Assembly: GCF_003751945.1 (NCBI RefSeq)
Contig: NZ_RJKL01000001.1
Coordinates: 5,890,001-5,954,000, forward strand
Length of the DNA stretch: 64,000 bases
Source of the DNA: Couchioplanes caeruleus
Lineage (GTDB): Bacteria; Actinomycetota; Actinomycetes; Mycobacteriales; Micromonosporaceae
Direction: 5' to 3'
Under the pieces are notes generated by a model. It saw nothing but the letters and a program-made list of their open reading frames with translations. It was not told the DNA's origin and did no database searches. The translations under genes were made by a program, and so were the position numbers. Shown piece after piece: positions 1 through 8,615 of this stretch (positions are counted from its first letter, which is position 1; the number at the start of each line of letters is the position of its first letter).

Positions 1-747
1 CGGAACCAGTGCCACATGCGGGTCCCCTTCCCCGGCGCTGGTGAGTCCGATGTAGATGTCTTCGAGGCTCGCGGCGTGGTCCACGGCGAGTTCCGCGGGA
101 CTGCCGGCGGCTACGACCCGGCCGTGGTCCAGCACGACGACCCGGTCGACGGCGCGCTCGGCCTCGGCGATGTTGTGGGTGACGAGCACCACCGCGTGGC
201 CGTTGTCGGCGAGGGCCCGTATCTGCGCCCAGAGCAGGCGGCGCCGCACGGGATCGACGTCGTTGGTCGGCTCGTCGAGCATCACGAGCCGGCCGGGGAC
301 GACGGCGGCCATGCCGAAGGCGGTCAGCCGCCGTACGCCGCCGGACAGCCGCTCGGCGGGGGAGTCCGCCCACTCCTCGATGTCCAGCGCGGCGAGCAGT
401 TGCGCCGTGCGGCGGCGCACCGCGCGCTTCGCGCCTCCGCGGATGCGCCCGACGATCTCGATCGCCTGGCGGGCGGTGACGCCGGTCAGTGGCGCCTGAG
501 CCTGCGGTTGGAAGGAGCAGGTCGCCCGGGCGTACGCGGGATCGGCGATGGGATCTCGCCCGAGCAGCCGGATCCGGCCGGAGGTGGGCCGCACCAGCCC
601 CACGACCTGGTGGAGCAGGGTGGTCTTGCCCGCGCCGTTGTGTCCCAGCAGGCCGACGACCTGCCCGGCGTGGACGCTCAGGTCGATGCCGTCGCTGGCG
701 CGTACGCCGCCGCGGTAGAGCTTGATCAGGGATTCGATGGTCAGCAC
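1..747 (-). CDS. ABC transporter ATP-binding protein (3' end beyond window)
   Basis: This is the nucleotide-binding subunit of an ABC exporter of the ABC-2/drug-export type. It would hydrolyse ATP at the inner face of the membrane to drive a permease probably encoded just outside the window. Visible motifs are Walker A GHNGAGKT (residues 35-42), a Q-loop near residue 80, an LSGG-type signature (about 134-138), Walker B LVMLDE (about 154-159) and the switch His in LVTHN (about 187-191). The GTG start at 747 has GAGG five bases upstream; another GTG lies two codons earlier. The open frame runs off position 1 after 249 codons. It is divergent from a TetR gene, with a palindromic operator between them. 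Function is sure; the substrate is unknown. Confidence 0.9.
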   Translation of the reverse strand, partial: MLTIESLIKLYRGGVRASDGIDLSVHAGQVVGLLGHNGAGKTTLLHQVVGLVRPTSGRIRLLGRDPIADPAYARATCSFQPQAQAPLTGVTARQAIEIVGRIRGGAKRAVRRRTAQLLAALDIEEWADSPAERLSGGVRRLTAFGMAAVVPGRLVMLDEPTNDVDPVRRRLLWAQIRALADNGHAVVLVTHNIAEAERAVDRVVVLDHGRVVAAGSPAELAVDHAASLEDIYIGLTSAGEGDPHVALVP

Positions 748-768
748 TGGCACCTCACATACCGAATG

Positions 769-798
769 GTATTTGGATACCGATCAGTATCTGGATAC
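769..798. promoter_or_regulatory. Tandem palindromic operator for the divergent TetR regulator
   Basis: Two 12-bp sites, GTATTTGGATAC (769-780) and GTATCTGGATAC (787-798), lie 18 bp apart. The second is a perfect GTATC/GATAC inverted repeat around two bases, and the inner arms GATAC-N6-GTATC form a further palindrome. They sit between the ABC gene start (747) and the TetR start (831), where an autoregulated TetR repressor would bind. That the TetR protein binds here is inference. Confidence 0.6.
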
Positions 799-830
799 TC
801 GAGGGAATGTCAACCGGGTAGGCTGCAGGC

Positions 831-1433
831 ATGGCCGAGCGACTGACCCGCGCGCAGCAACAGGCGCGCACCCGCGAACGGTTGCTGGACAGTGCGGAGA
901 CCCTCTTCGGCGATCGCGGCATCCATCAGACCTCGCTGGACGAGATCGCCGCCGCGGCGGGCCTGACCAAGGGCGCCGTCTACGCCAACTTCGGAGGCAA
1001 GAACGATCTGATCGCCGCCCTGCTGCAGCGCAAGCTCGAGGGAGATGGGCCGGCCGAGCCACCGGCCTCCGTGGAGACCTGGGCGGCGGGCCTGGGCCAG
1101 AGCTATGAGGAGCACGTACCGACGCCGGAGGTGCGCCGCTTCGCCATGGCGTTTCTCGAGCTGTGGCTCGTGGGCATGCGCGACGAGTCGCATCGTGCGG
1201 CCGTCAGGGACTGGCTGCGCACGGTCAGGGCCTTCCACGCCCGGGAGGCCGCCGCGCTGGGCGACGGTCTACCCATGCCCGCCGAGCAGGCGGCGGCGTT
1301 GCTGCTCGCCCTCGACGTCGGCGTCGCGCTGCAACATCTCATCGACCCGGACGCCCTGCCGGTCGAGACCTACACCCGGGGTGTCGAGGCCGTGCTGGGC
1401 GTCACGCCTTCGGGAGGACCACCTCGGCGATGA
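831..1433 (+). CDS. TetR/AcrR family transcriptional regulator
   Basis: A 200-residue one-component repressor. The N-terminal helix-turn-helix is typical of TetR (about residues 14-60, with TSLDEIAAAAGLTKGAVYANF), followed by a divergent helical ligand domain. It is divergent from the ABC ATPase and separated from it by the palindromic sites at 769-798, so it most likely represses that exporter and itself. Its last 32 bases overlap the 3' end of the convergent EEP-family gene. The ligand cannot be told from the sequence. Confidence 0.9.
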   Translation: MAERLTRAQQQARTRERLLDSAETLFGDRGIHQTSLDEIAAAAGLTKGAVYANFGGKNDLIAALLQRKLEGDGPAEPPASVETWAAGLGQSYEEHVPTPEVRRFAMAFLELWLVGMRDESHRAAVRDWLRTVRAFHAREAAALGDGLPMPAEQAAALLLALDVGVALQHLIDPDALPVETYTRGVEAVLGVTPSGGPPRR

Positions 1434-2400
1434 TCGACCGGTGGTCGGAGCCGCGGATGTCGTGGATGTCGGCGGCGACGACGCCGAGGCGGTTGTCGAC
1501 CAGGACGTGGTCGATGGTCACCGGGGGGATGGCGCCGCCGTCGTACGGGCCCCAGGTGCCGATCAGGCCGTTGCCGGTGGCGTCCGCCGCGTCCCGGTAG
1601 CCGCTGTCGATCAGCTCTCGCAGCGGCTGGTGGTCGAGCGTCGCGTTGAAGTCGCCGAGCAGGATCCGCGGCGGGCCCTTCGGATCGGCTCGGGGCTCGG
1701 CCTCGAGGTCGGCGCGCCAGCGGTCGACGACGTCCACCGAGAACGGGGCCAGGGGGTGGGCCGACTCGAGCGTGAGAGGGCCCGCGCCGGTCGGCTGGAT
1801 GGTGCCGTACGCCTGGTGGAAGAAGCCGCCGTTGACGCGGATCCCGGGATTGGTGATCGGGAAGCGGGAGTAGAGGCCGGAGCCGCCCGCGCCGTATTCG
1901 GGGCCGAGCGACGAATACGGCAGGAGCTGGCCCAGGCCCGCCTCGGCGAGCCGGGTCTGCGCGGTCGGGGTGAACTCCTGCAGCGCGAGCACCGCCACGT
2001 CGTTGTCCCGGACGAGCTGGACGATCTGGGCCGCGTCCGCGCCGCCGAAGAGCATGTTCGACGTCATGACGTGCATCTTCACCCCGGTCTGCGGGCCGCG
2101 GTCGCCGTCGGCGAGGGCGCGCGGGAGCACCGTCACTCCGAACAGCGCGAGGGTCACCGCCGCGACCGCCGCGGCCAGCCAGCGCCGGGTGGCGAGCGCG
2201 ACGGCCAGCGGCACCACCGACCAGGCCGCCACGTACGGCGTGAAGGCGAAGAGCTGGACCAGCGGACCCCGGTCCCAGCCGCCTACCCGCAGCACGACCC
2301 AGACGGCGCCGGGCAGCACGAGCAGCCACAGGAACACCAGCCAGGCGGTCCGGCGTACCGGGACCGGCTTCGCGACGGGCGCCGAGGTCGTGATGGTCAT
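1402..2400 (-). CDS. Membrane-tethered endonuclease/exonuclease/phosphatase (EEP) family protein
   Basis: About 332 residues. Three hydrophobic segments occupy roughly the first 110 residues, followed by an EEP (DNase I/sphingomyelinase-like) domain that should lie outside the membrane. Family motifs are present: the Asn in MTSNMLFG, the catalytic Glu in LALQEF, GDFN in ILLGDFNATL, IDHVLVDN and the terminal SDHRSI. Many actinobacterial proteins of this build are annotated only as EEP family; the substrate (nucleic acid, phospholipid or phosphoinositide) cannot be assigned. The start is placed at ATG 2400 because the 19 preceding in-frame codons are basic and unlike the family; an earlier start at 2457 is possible. 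It is convergent with, and overlaps, the TetR gene. Confidence 0.8.
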   Translation of the reverse strand: MTITTSAPVAKPVPVRRTAWLVFLWLLVLPGAVWVVLRVGGWDRGPLVQLFAFTPYVAAWSVVPLAVALATRRWLAAAVAAVTLALFGVTVLPRALADGDRGPQTGVKMHVMTSNMLFGGADAAQIVQLVRDNDVAVLALQEFTPTAQTRLAEAGLGQLLPYSSLGPEYGAGGSGLYSRFPITNPGIRVNGGFFHQAYGTIQPTGAGPLTLESAHPLAPFSVDVVDRWRADLEAEPRADPKGPPRILLGDFNATLDHQPLRELIDSGYRDAADATGNGLIGTWGPYDGGAIPPVTIDHVLVDNRLGVVAADIHDIRGSDHRSIIAEVVLPKA

Positions 2401-2466
2401 GGCCGCGACGGTATCCGGCGGCGGCCACCGGCACCGAACGATCCGGTCGTACGTCACATTCCGCGG

Positions 2467-3894
2467 TCACTGGAACGGGTTGAAGTTCTGTCCCGCCATG
2501 AGGAACCACGCCGTGGTCCCGACGTGCTGACGGTCGAAGTAGCCGAAGGCGAAGCCCGTGTCGAGGGCGCTGGTGGCGGCCACGATGCCCGCGGCGGCCG
2601 GCAGGGGAGTGCCGGTCCAGGTGCCACCCTCGCCGGGGTTGGCGAGTCGGCCCCGGTGCGGGTCGCGGGTCAGGCCGACGGTCTGCCCGGCGCCCAGTTC
2701 CTCCTGGGCCGTCACCATTGCCCGCAGTAGCCGGCCGGCCCGCGCGGCGTCGCCCGGACCGCCGCGCTTGAGCAGGGCGAGCGCGGCGTGACCGTTGCCC
2801 TCCAGCCACACCGCTTCCGGGTGGGTGGGCAGGGCGCTGCCGGAGACCGTGCCGGTGGCGACCTTCGCCTGGCTGCTGTACGTCACGCCGGTGACCGCGC
2901 CGTCGGTGGTGCCCAGGTTGCCGGTGGCCCAGTCGACGGCCCGGTCGTAGCGGCGGTCGCCGAGGGCCAGCAGGGCCCAGCTCTGCGCGTCCTCGGGGAC
3001 GTTGGCGACGTTGATGACGTCCGGCTCCTCCTCGGCGGTGCCGGTCCAGAAGTGCCCGCCGGCGGGGTTCCACATCTCGCGGACGAAGGCGGCGGCGATC
3101 GCCGCACGCCCCCGCCAGCGCCGGTCCCGCGTCAGCTTGGCGAGCAGGACGAAGAGGGCGTACGCGTCGATGTTGTGCTCGGTCGACACCCACCGCTGCG
3201 GCGTCTCGCCGTCCGAGCGCAGGCCGCCGTGGTAGCCGCCGTGGCGGTACGGCGACCGCCGGGCGCCGATCCAGTGCCCGAGCGCGACCGCGCCGTCGAG
3301 GTACTTGGTGATGCGCGTGTCGACGTAGAGCTGCGCCAGCGCCAACGCCACCCAGGCCATGTCGCCCGTCGACGAGCCGCCGAAGCCGAACGGCCACAGG
3401 AACGCCGCCTTGCCGTCCGCGCGCTTGAGGCCGGGGAACGACGGGCCTCCGCCGTAGAAGATCATCGGGCCCGCCGCGTACGCCTGACGCACCCGGCCGT
3501 CGGCGTACGTCTCGTCGTGGGACTGTGCCCACAGCAGGGCGTCGCCGACGAGCCGTGCCCGGCGCACGTTCGCGACGGTCGGGCTGGCGAGGTAGGCGAG
3601 GATGGCCAGCGCGTTGTCGTAGACGAACGCGGTGGTCATCAACTCGCTCTCGTTGTTGTAGCTCTGCAGCAGCCGCGGTTCGCCGCCCTTGACGTAGGCG
3701 TCCTGCACGACGTCGAGGTAGTGGTAGGCCCGCCCGATCGGCGCGGCCAGGGCCGGGTCGGCGAGGTGCCGCAGCGGGCAGGTGCCGGCGGAGGCGGGCA
3801 CGGGCCCGCGCGTTCCGGCGGTCGCCGGGTCCGGCAGGCGCCGGGTCCGGCGGCGGGAGAACTGTGCGGCCGAGGCGGTGAGGTTGGTGGGCAT
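2467..3894 (-). CDS. Secreted/cell-envelope six-hairpin glycosidase-like protein
   Basis: About 475 residues. After an Arg-rich N-terminus (SRRRTRRL, which could be read as a twin-arginine motif though no clear hydrophobic stretch follows), the protein is rich in Trp and aromatic residues with repeated helical hairpins (FLWPFGFGGSSTGDM, WVSTEHNIDAYALF). This recalls (alpha/alpha)6 glycoside hydrolase or lyase folds. Related actinobacterial proteins are usually labelled Tat-pathway signal protein or hypothetical. The start at ATG 3894 leaves a LacI-type palindrome 18 bases upstream; the open frame extends to 3972 but would then cover that operator. A carbohydrate-related role is inferred from fold resemblance plus the operator. 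Confidence 0.65.
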   Translation of the reverse strand: MPTNLTASAAQFSRRRTRRLPDPATAGTRGPVPASAGTCPLRHLADPALAAPIGRAYHYLDVVQDAYVKGGEPRLLQSYNNESELMTTAFVYDNALAILAYLASPTVANVRRARLVGDALLWAQSHDETYADGRVRQAYAAGPMIFYGGGPSFPGLKRADGKAAFLWPFGFGGSSTGDMAWVALALAQLYVDTRITKYLDGAVALGHWIGARRSPYRHGGYHGGLRSDGETPQRWVSTEHNIDAYALFVLLAKLTRDRRWRGRAAIAAAFVREMWNPAGGHFWTGTAEEEPDVINVANVPEDAQSWALLALGDRRYDRAVDWATGNLGTTDGAVTGVTYSSQAKVATGTVSGSALPTHPEAVWLEGNGHAALALLKRGGPGDAARAGRLLRAMVTAQEELGAGQTVGLTRDPHRGRLANPGEGGTWTGTPLPAAAGIVAATSALDTGFAFGYFDRQHVGTTAWFLMAGQNFNPFQ

Positions 3895-3912
3895 GACCGG
3901 GTCCCCACTTCT

Positions 3913-3924
3913 GAGAGCGCTCTC
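3913..3924. promoter_or_regulatory. LacI/CebR-type operator palindrome
   Basis: GAGAGCGCTCTC is a perfect 12-bp palindrome with the central CG step and GAGCGCTC core typical of LacI-family sugar regulators in actinomycetes (compare the CebR box). It lies directly upstream of the glycosidase-like gene on the minus strand. No LacI regulator is encoded in the window, so the regulator would act in trans. Binding is inferred from the motif. Confidence 0.5.
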
Positions 3925-4003
3925 CACCGGGAGCTGGTGGCCATTGAAACCCCCGGCCGCACGTGCTGGCAAGAGAAGGGCCGCCGCCGGCCCCGCTCCC
4001 GCC

Positions 4004-5350
4004 TCAGATCTCGACGGTCAGGATCTCGCCGATCCCGGCCGCGACCAGCTCGTCGCGGATGAGCGCGCTGTCGCCCTCGACGACCAGGGTCAGGCCCTGC
4101 GGATGCAGATACTGCGCGGCGGCGGCCGACACCTCGTCGACGGTCGCGTCGAGCAGACGCTGCCGCAGCGTCGCGTAGTAGTCGTCCGGCAGGCCGTGCA
4201 CCACCAATGTGGCGAGGGCGCTCGCGATCGAGCCCGGCGTCTGCATGTCGACCGTCAGCGAACCGGCCCGCCACGTCCGCGCGACGGCCAGCTCCTCCTC
4301 GGTGACGCCGTCGTTGCGCATACGGGTGATCTCGCCGACGGTGTCGGTCAGCGCCGGCGCGGTGACCGCGGTCTGCACCGACGAGCTGACCCCGAACCGG
4401 CCGAACCGCCGGGTCATCGCGAAGTCCGCGCGGATGCCGTACGTGTAGCCCTTGACCTCGCGGATCAGGTGGTTGAGCCGCGAGGTGAACGCGCCGCCGA
4501 GCACCGTGGCCGCCAGGGTGATCGGCACATAGTCGGGGTGCGCCCGCTCCGGGGCCCGGTGGCCCAGCCGCAGCGTCGACTGCACCGAGCCGGGCCGGTC
4601 GACCAGCAGCACCCGCCGGGTCGCGGCGATCGGCACGTCCAGCGGCGCCTCGGGGGGCACGGGCCCGCCGGAGGTGCCCGCGAAGGCCGCGGCACCCAGC
4701 TCCTTCAGGTCCAGCCTGTCGAGGTCGCCCGCGACCAGCAGGACGCCCGGGCGGGTCAGCCAGGTGCCGTGAAACGCCCGGACGTCCTCGGGTGTGACCG
4801 CCGCCATCGAGGTGGGATCGCCGTGCAGAGGCCGGCCGTACCGCTCGCCGGCGCCGAAGAGGTCGGCCCGCAGGGCCGCATCCGCCCGCGGCCCGGGCTG
4901 GGCCCAGTCCATCCGCAGCGCGGTCGCCTCGTCGTCGCGGACGCGGGCGACGTCGGCCGGGTCCAGCCTCGGCTTGCGGGCCGCCTCCGCCATGAGCGCC
5001 ACGGCCTTCGGCAGCAGATCCACGGGTACGGAGACACCGACGCGGAAGGCATCCCAGTCGACGGCGGTGGTGAGCTCCGCGCCCAGTCCCTCCAGCGCCA
5101 GCGCGTAGGCGGCCGAGTCGCGGTTCTCCGTACCCTCCTCGAGGCACTTGGCGAGGACGGAGGCCGTACCCTCGCGCCCGCCGGTCTCCCGTGCCGCGCC
5201 GGCGTCGAGCAGCAGCGAGGCGGTCGCCAGCAGGTGGCCCGGCAGGTGCGCGGCGACGACCTCGCCGCCGGCGACCGACGCGCGGTGGATCGCCGGGAAC
5301 ACATACGGGCGGGCGTCGCCCGGTTCGGGCCGGGTCGCGACGAGACTCAT
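4004..5350 (-). CDS. M16 family peptidase-like subunit (non-catalytic partner)
   Basis: A 448-residue insulinase-fold protein. It keeps the paired domain organisation (conserved LNHLIREVKGYTYGI in the second half, as in the R/Y-containing C-terminal M16 domain) but has no HXXEH zinc motif in its first half, so it is probably the non-catalytic partner. Its ATG overlaps the stop of the upstream M16 gene by four bases (ATGA), implying translational coupling and a two-subunit protease like bacterial PqqL/YmxG-type or mitochondrial-processing-like pairs. Substrate unknown. Family assignment is firm. Confidence 0.9.
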   Translation of the reverse strand: MSLVATRPEPGDARPYVFPAIHRASVAGGEVVAAHLPGHLLATASLLLDAGAARETGGREGTASVLAKCLEEGTENRDSAAYALALEGLGAELTTAVDWDAFRVGVSVPVDLLPKAVALMAEAARKPRLDPADVARVRDDEATALRMDWAQPGPRADAALRADLFGAGERYGRPLHGDPTSMAAVTPEDVRAFHGTWLTRPGVLLVAGDLDRLDLKELGAAAFAGTSGGPVPPEAPLDVPIAATRRVLLVDRPGSVQSTLRLGHRAPERAHPDYVPITLAATVLGGAFTSRLNHLIREVKGYTYGIRADFAMTRRFGRFGVSSSVQTAVTAPALTDTVGEITRMRNDGVTEEELAVARTWRAGSLTVDMQTPGSIASALATLVVHGLPDDYYATLRQRLLDATVDEVSAAAAQYLHPQGLTLVVEGDSALIRDELVAAGIGEILTVEI

Positions 5351-6660
5351 GCTGCGGTCCCTTCCGGGAGGTAGGTCAGGGTGACGCGGGACTGCGGGTC
5401 GAGCGTGCGGGCCGCCTCGGCGATGTCACCGGCGGTCACCGCCTGCCACTGCGGAAGCCGGTAGCCGGCGCTCGCCGCGTCACCGAACTGGGTCGCGTAC
5501 CGGCCGAGGGTGTCGGCCCGGCCGCCGACCGTGGACATCTGCCGCCACCACGAGGTGGTCAGCAGCGCCTTGGCCCGCTCCAGCTCGGCGTCGGTGACCG
5601 GCTCGGTGGCCATGCTCATCAGCACCTCGGCGACGCCCGCCTCCAGGGTCGCGGCGTCCACGCCGTCCTTGGCCGTCGCGGTGACGATCAGCGGTGCGGG
5701 CGCGTGCGCCAGGTCGACGCCGTACGCGCCGACGTAGTCCGGCTGCGCGATCCGGGCGCCGTCGGCGAGCCGCTGGTACAGCCGGCTGCCCCGGCCGCTG
5801 CCGAGCACCGCCGCCAGCACCGTGATCGCGTCGTATCCGGCCGTCCCGAACGCGTGGGTGCGGTGCGACAGGTACACCCGCGGGGCCGGCACATTGGCGG
5901 TGACCGTCTCGCGGGCCGGCGAGGTGGCCGGGCCGGGAAGATGGCCGGACGGCGCCGGCGGGATGTCCGGCACGGCCTCGATCATCCCGAAGTACTTGTC
6001 CGCGAGGGCGGCGACCTCGGCGGGCACGACGTCACCGACGACGGTGAGCACCGCGTTGTTCGGCGCGTAGTACCGCGCGTGGAAGGCCTGGAACGTCTCC
6101 AGACTCGCGGCGTTGAGGTCCTCCATGGACCCGATCGTCGCGTGGTGGTACGGATGCCCGGGCGGATACAGCAATGGCAGCAGGCGCAGCCACGCGTCGC
6201 CGTAGGGCACGTTGTCGTACCGCTGGCGCCGCTCGTTCTTGACCACCTCGCGCTGGTTGTCGAGGGTTTCCTGGGTCAGCGCCGGGACCAGGCCGCCCAT
6301 CCGGTCCGCCTCCAGCCAGAGGGCGAGCTCGAGGTGCTCGGCCGGCAGCGTCTCGAAGTAGTTCGTCCGGTCCGGGTTGGTGGTGGCGTTGAGCGAGCCA
6401 CCCGCGCCCTGCACGTGGCGCATGTGCTCGGTCTTGCCGACGTGGACCGACCCCTCGAACATCAGGTGCTCGAAGAGATGCGCGAAGCCGGTCTGGCCCG
6501 CGGGCTCGTGCCGGGAGCCGACGTCGTACCAGAGATTCACGCAGACCACCGGCGCGGTGTGGTCCTCGCTGACGACGAGGCGCAGGCCGTTGTCCAGACG
6601 TGCGGTTTCGATGGGCCACGGATAACCGGTTCCGGCGACCGGCGCGGGCTGAGCAGACAC
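5347..6660 (-). CDS. M16 family zinc metallopeptidase (catalytic subunit)
   Basis: A 437-residue peptidase of the pitrilysin/insulinase family. The inverted zinc motif is seen as HLFEH (about residues 62-66, in TGFAHLFEHLMFEGS), with the downstream zinc-ligand Glu region in NQREVVKNERRQR about 75 residues later. No signal peptide is apparent, so it is probably cytoplasmic. It is the first gene of a two-gene minus-strand operon with the inactive M16 partner at 4004-5350; the two would form one chamber cutting peptides. Confidence 0.93.
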   Translation of the reverse strand: MSAQPAPVAGTGYPWPIETARLDNGLRLVVSEDHTAPVVCVNLWYDVGSRHEPAGQTGFAHLFEHLMFEGSVHVGKTEHMRHVQGAGGSLNATTNPDRTNYFETLPAEHLELALWLEADRMGGLVPALTQETLDNQREVVKNERRQRYDNVPYGDAWLRLLPLLYPPGHPYHHATIGSMEDLNAASLETFQAFHARYYAPNNAVLTVVGDVVPAEVAALADKYFGMIEAVPDIPPAPSGHLPGPATSPARETVTANVPAPRVYLSHRTHAFGTAGYDAITVLAAVLGSGRGSRLYQRLADGARIAQPDYVGAYGVDLAHAPAPLIVTATAKDGVDAATLEAGVAEVLMSMATEPVTDAELERAKALLTTSWWRQMSTVGGRADTLGRYATQFGDAASAGYRLPQWQAVTAGDIAEAARTLDPQSRVTLTYLPEGTAA

Positions 6661-6747
6661 ACAACCTCCCTGTATCGGGCTTCAGTATCGTCCCTTCCGG
6701 ACCGCAGCCCTTTCACTCGGCAGACTTTGCGGTGCAACGCGGCGTTT

Positions 6748-7638
6748 TCACTCCTGGACCTTGCGGTGCAACGCGGCGCGGAACGCGCGGATCGCCGGCT
6801 GTCCCGCCGAGCCGCTGCGCACGCCCGTATAGAGCCGGCGCCGCGGGCGTCCAGGCAGGGGATGCAGCTCCAGGTCTCCGGGCGCCCGGTCGGTCCAGAG
6901 CAGATCGGGTACGAATGCGACGGCGTGACCGGTCTCCACCAGCCGGAGCTGGAGCAGGAGATCACCGCTGCGGAACCGCACGTCGGGCTCGAAGCCGGCG
7001 CCGCGGCAGACCTGCCGTGCCCAGCGTCCCGGCGTGACGTCGTCGGGGTCGAAGACGAAGGGCGCACCCGCCAGGTCGGCGAGCCGGGCGCAATGCCACG
7101 GCCCGCTCGTCGGCACCGCGACGCGCATCTCGTCGTGCAGCAGGTCCTCCTCGTCCACCCCGGGCAGCCGCGGCTCGCTCAGACCCGGATAGTCCTCGCC
7201 GAGCACCACGTCGAAGTCCCGGGCGAGCAGGCCGGCAAAGGCGGAACCGGCCTCCGCCTGGGTGAACTCGACGCGCAGCCCGGGATGCTCGGCCGCGAGC
7301 CGGGACAGTGCGGCCGGCACCAGCGCCAGCAGCACCGACTGGAAGGAAGCGACCCGCAGCGCGCCGGTGACCTCGGTCATGCTGGCGGCCAACTCCGCCT
7401 CGGCGAGCTCCATCCGCTCCAAGATCGCCTCGGCGTGCCGCACCAGGATGCGCGCTTGCCCGGTGAGGCGTACGCCGCGCCCGACGCGCTCGAGCAGGGT
7501 CGCCCCGGTCTCCGTCTCCAGCAGGCTGAGCTGCTGCGATATCGCGGACGGGCTGTAGTTCAACGCCTGGGCCACGGCGGCGAGGGTGCCGCGCCGATCG
7601 AGCTCGCGCAGCAGCCGCAGCCGGTGAACATCCAACAT
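6748..7638 (-). CDS. LysR family transcriptional regulator
   Basis: A 296-residue LTTR with an N-terminal winged helix-turn-helix (about residues 1-60, GTLAAVAQALNYSPSAISQQ) and a two-lobed substrate domain (about 90-290). It is divergent from the EamA transporter gene at 7704, the standard arrangement in which a LysR protein controls its neighbour. An 18-bp stretch in its last codons is repeated just beyond its stop (6727-6744 and 6761-6778), suggesting a small duplication at the 3' end. Confidence 0.92.
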   Translation of the reverse strand: MLDVHRLRLLRELDRRGTLAAVAQALNYSPSAISQQLSLLETETGATLLERVGRGVRLTGQARILVRHAEAILERMELAEAELAASMTEVTGALRVASFQSVLLALVPAALSRLAAEHPGLRVEFTQAEAGSAFAGLLARDFDVVLGEDYPGLSEPRLPGVDEEDLLHDEMRVAVPTSGPWHCARLADLAGAPFVFDPDDVTPGRWARQVCRGAGFEPDVRFRSGDLLLQLRLVETGHAVAFVPDLLWTDRAPGDLELHPLPGRPRRRLYTGVRSGSAGQPAIRAFRAALHRKVQE

Positions 7639-7703
7639 ATCTGACGATTATCGCCCAGAAACATTCGCTGGACGAACTGATCGCCGGTGGCGATGGTGAG
7701 CAG

Positions 7704-8570
7704 GTGACCACGACCGCCGCCGGCGCCCCGCCCCTCGCCGCCCGCTCCGGCCCCGCCGTCCTCATGGTGCTGGGCTCCTGCGTCTCGCTCCAGGTGGGCG
7801 CGGCCCTCGCCGCCGGCCTCTTCCCGGCGACCGGCAGCGCGGGCGCGACCCTGCTGCGACTCGGCCTGGCAGCCGGGGTCCTCCTGGCGCTGGCCCGCCC
7901 CGCGGTCCGCGCCTGGCGGGGGCACCAGTGGCGCGCCGTCCTGCTGCTGGGAGTCTCCCTGGCCGGAATGAACGGCTTCTTCTACGCGGCCATAGCCCGC
8001 ATCCCACTGGGCCCGGCCGTCACCATCGAGTTCCTGGGTCCGCTCACCCTGGCTGCCGCTCTGTCCCGCCGAGCCCGCGACCTCGGCTGGGTCCTGCTGG
8101 CCGCGGCGGGCGTGGCGATGCTCGGATTCGCCGACGGAGCCGCCGGCCTCGACCCGCTCGGCGTGATCCTGGTCCTCGTGGCCGCGGCGTTCTGGGCCCT
8201 CTACATCCTGGCCAGCAGCCGCGCCGGTGCCGCGGTACCCGGACAGGGCGGCCTCGCGGTCGCGATGACCATCGGCGCGCTGGTCCTGCTGCCGGGCGGG
8301 GCGATCGGCGCGGAGAAGGCGCTCACCTCACCACACCTTCTGCTGGTCGCCCTCGGCACCGGCCTGCTGGCGTCGGTGATCCCGTACTCCCTGGAGATGT
8401 CGGCCCTGCGCCGCCTGCCGCAGCGCACATTCGGCATCCTGCTCAGCCTCGAACCGGCGGTGGCGGCCCTTGCCGGCTGGCTCCTGCTGGCCCAACCCCT
8501 CGGCTGGACCAGCGCCACGGCGATGGTCGTGGTGGTACTCGCCAGCATCGGCTCCACGGCCTGTGCATGA
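7704..8570 (+). CDS. EamA/RhtA family (DMT) transporter
   Basis: A 288-residue polytopic membrane protein with about ten hydrophobic segments in two EamA halves. It resembles RhtA-like threonine/homoserine exporters (PLGPAVTIEFLGPLTLA in the first half, TFGILLSLEPAVAALAGWLL in the second). GTG start at 7704. It is divergent from the LysR gene, which probably regulates it. The exported compound, likely an amino acid or small metabolite, is inferred only from the family. Confidence 0.9.
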   Translation: MTTTAAGAPPLAARSGPAVLMVLGSCVSLQVGAALAAGLFPATGSAGATLLRLGLAAGVLLALARPAVRAWRGHQWRAVLLLGVSLAGMNGFFYAAIARIPLGPAVTIEFLGPLTLAAALSRRARDLGWVLLAAAGVAMLGFADGAAGLDPLGVILVLVAAAFWALYILASSRAGAAVPGQGGLAVAMTIGALVLLPGGAIGAEKALTSPHLLLVALGTGLLASVIPYSLEMSALRRLPQRTFGILLSLEPAVAALAGWLLLAQPLGWTSATAMVVVVLASIGSTACA

Positions 8571-8615
8571 TCCAAACCGCGTGGCGGCTTCCGCCGAGTG
8601 ATGCGATGCTGTGGC

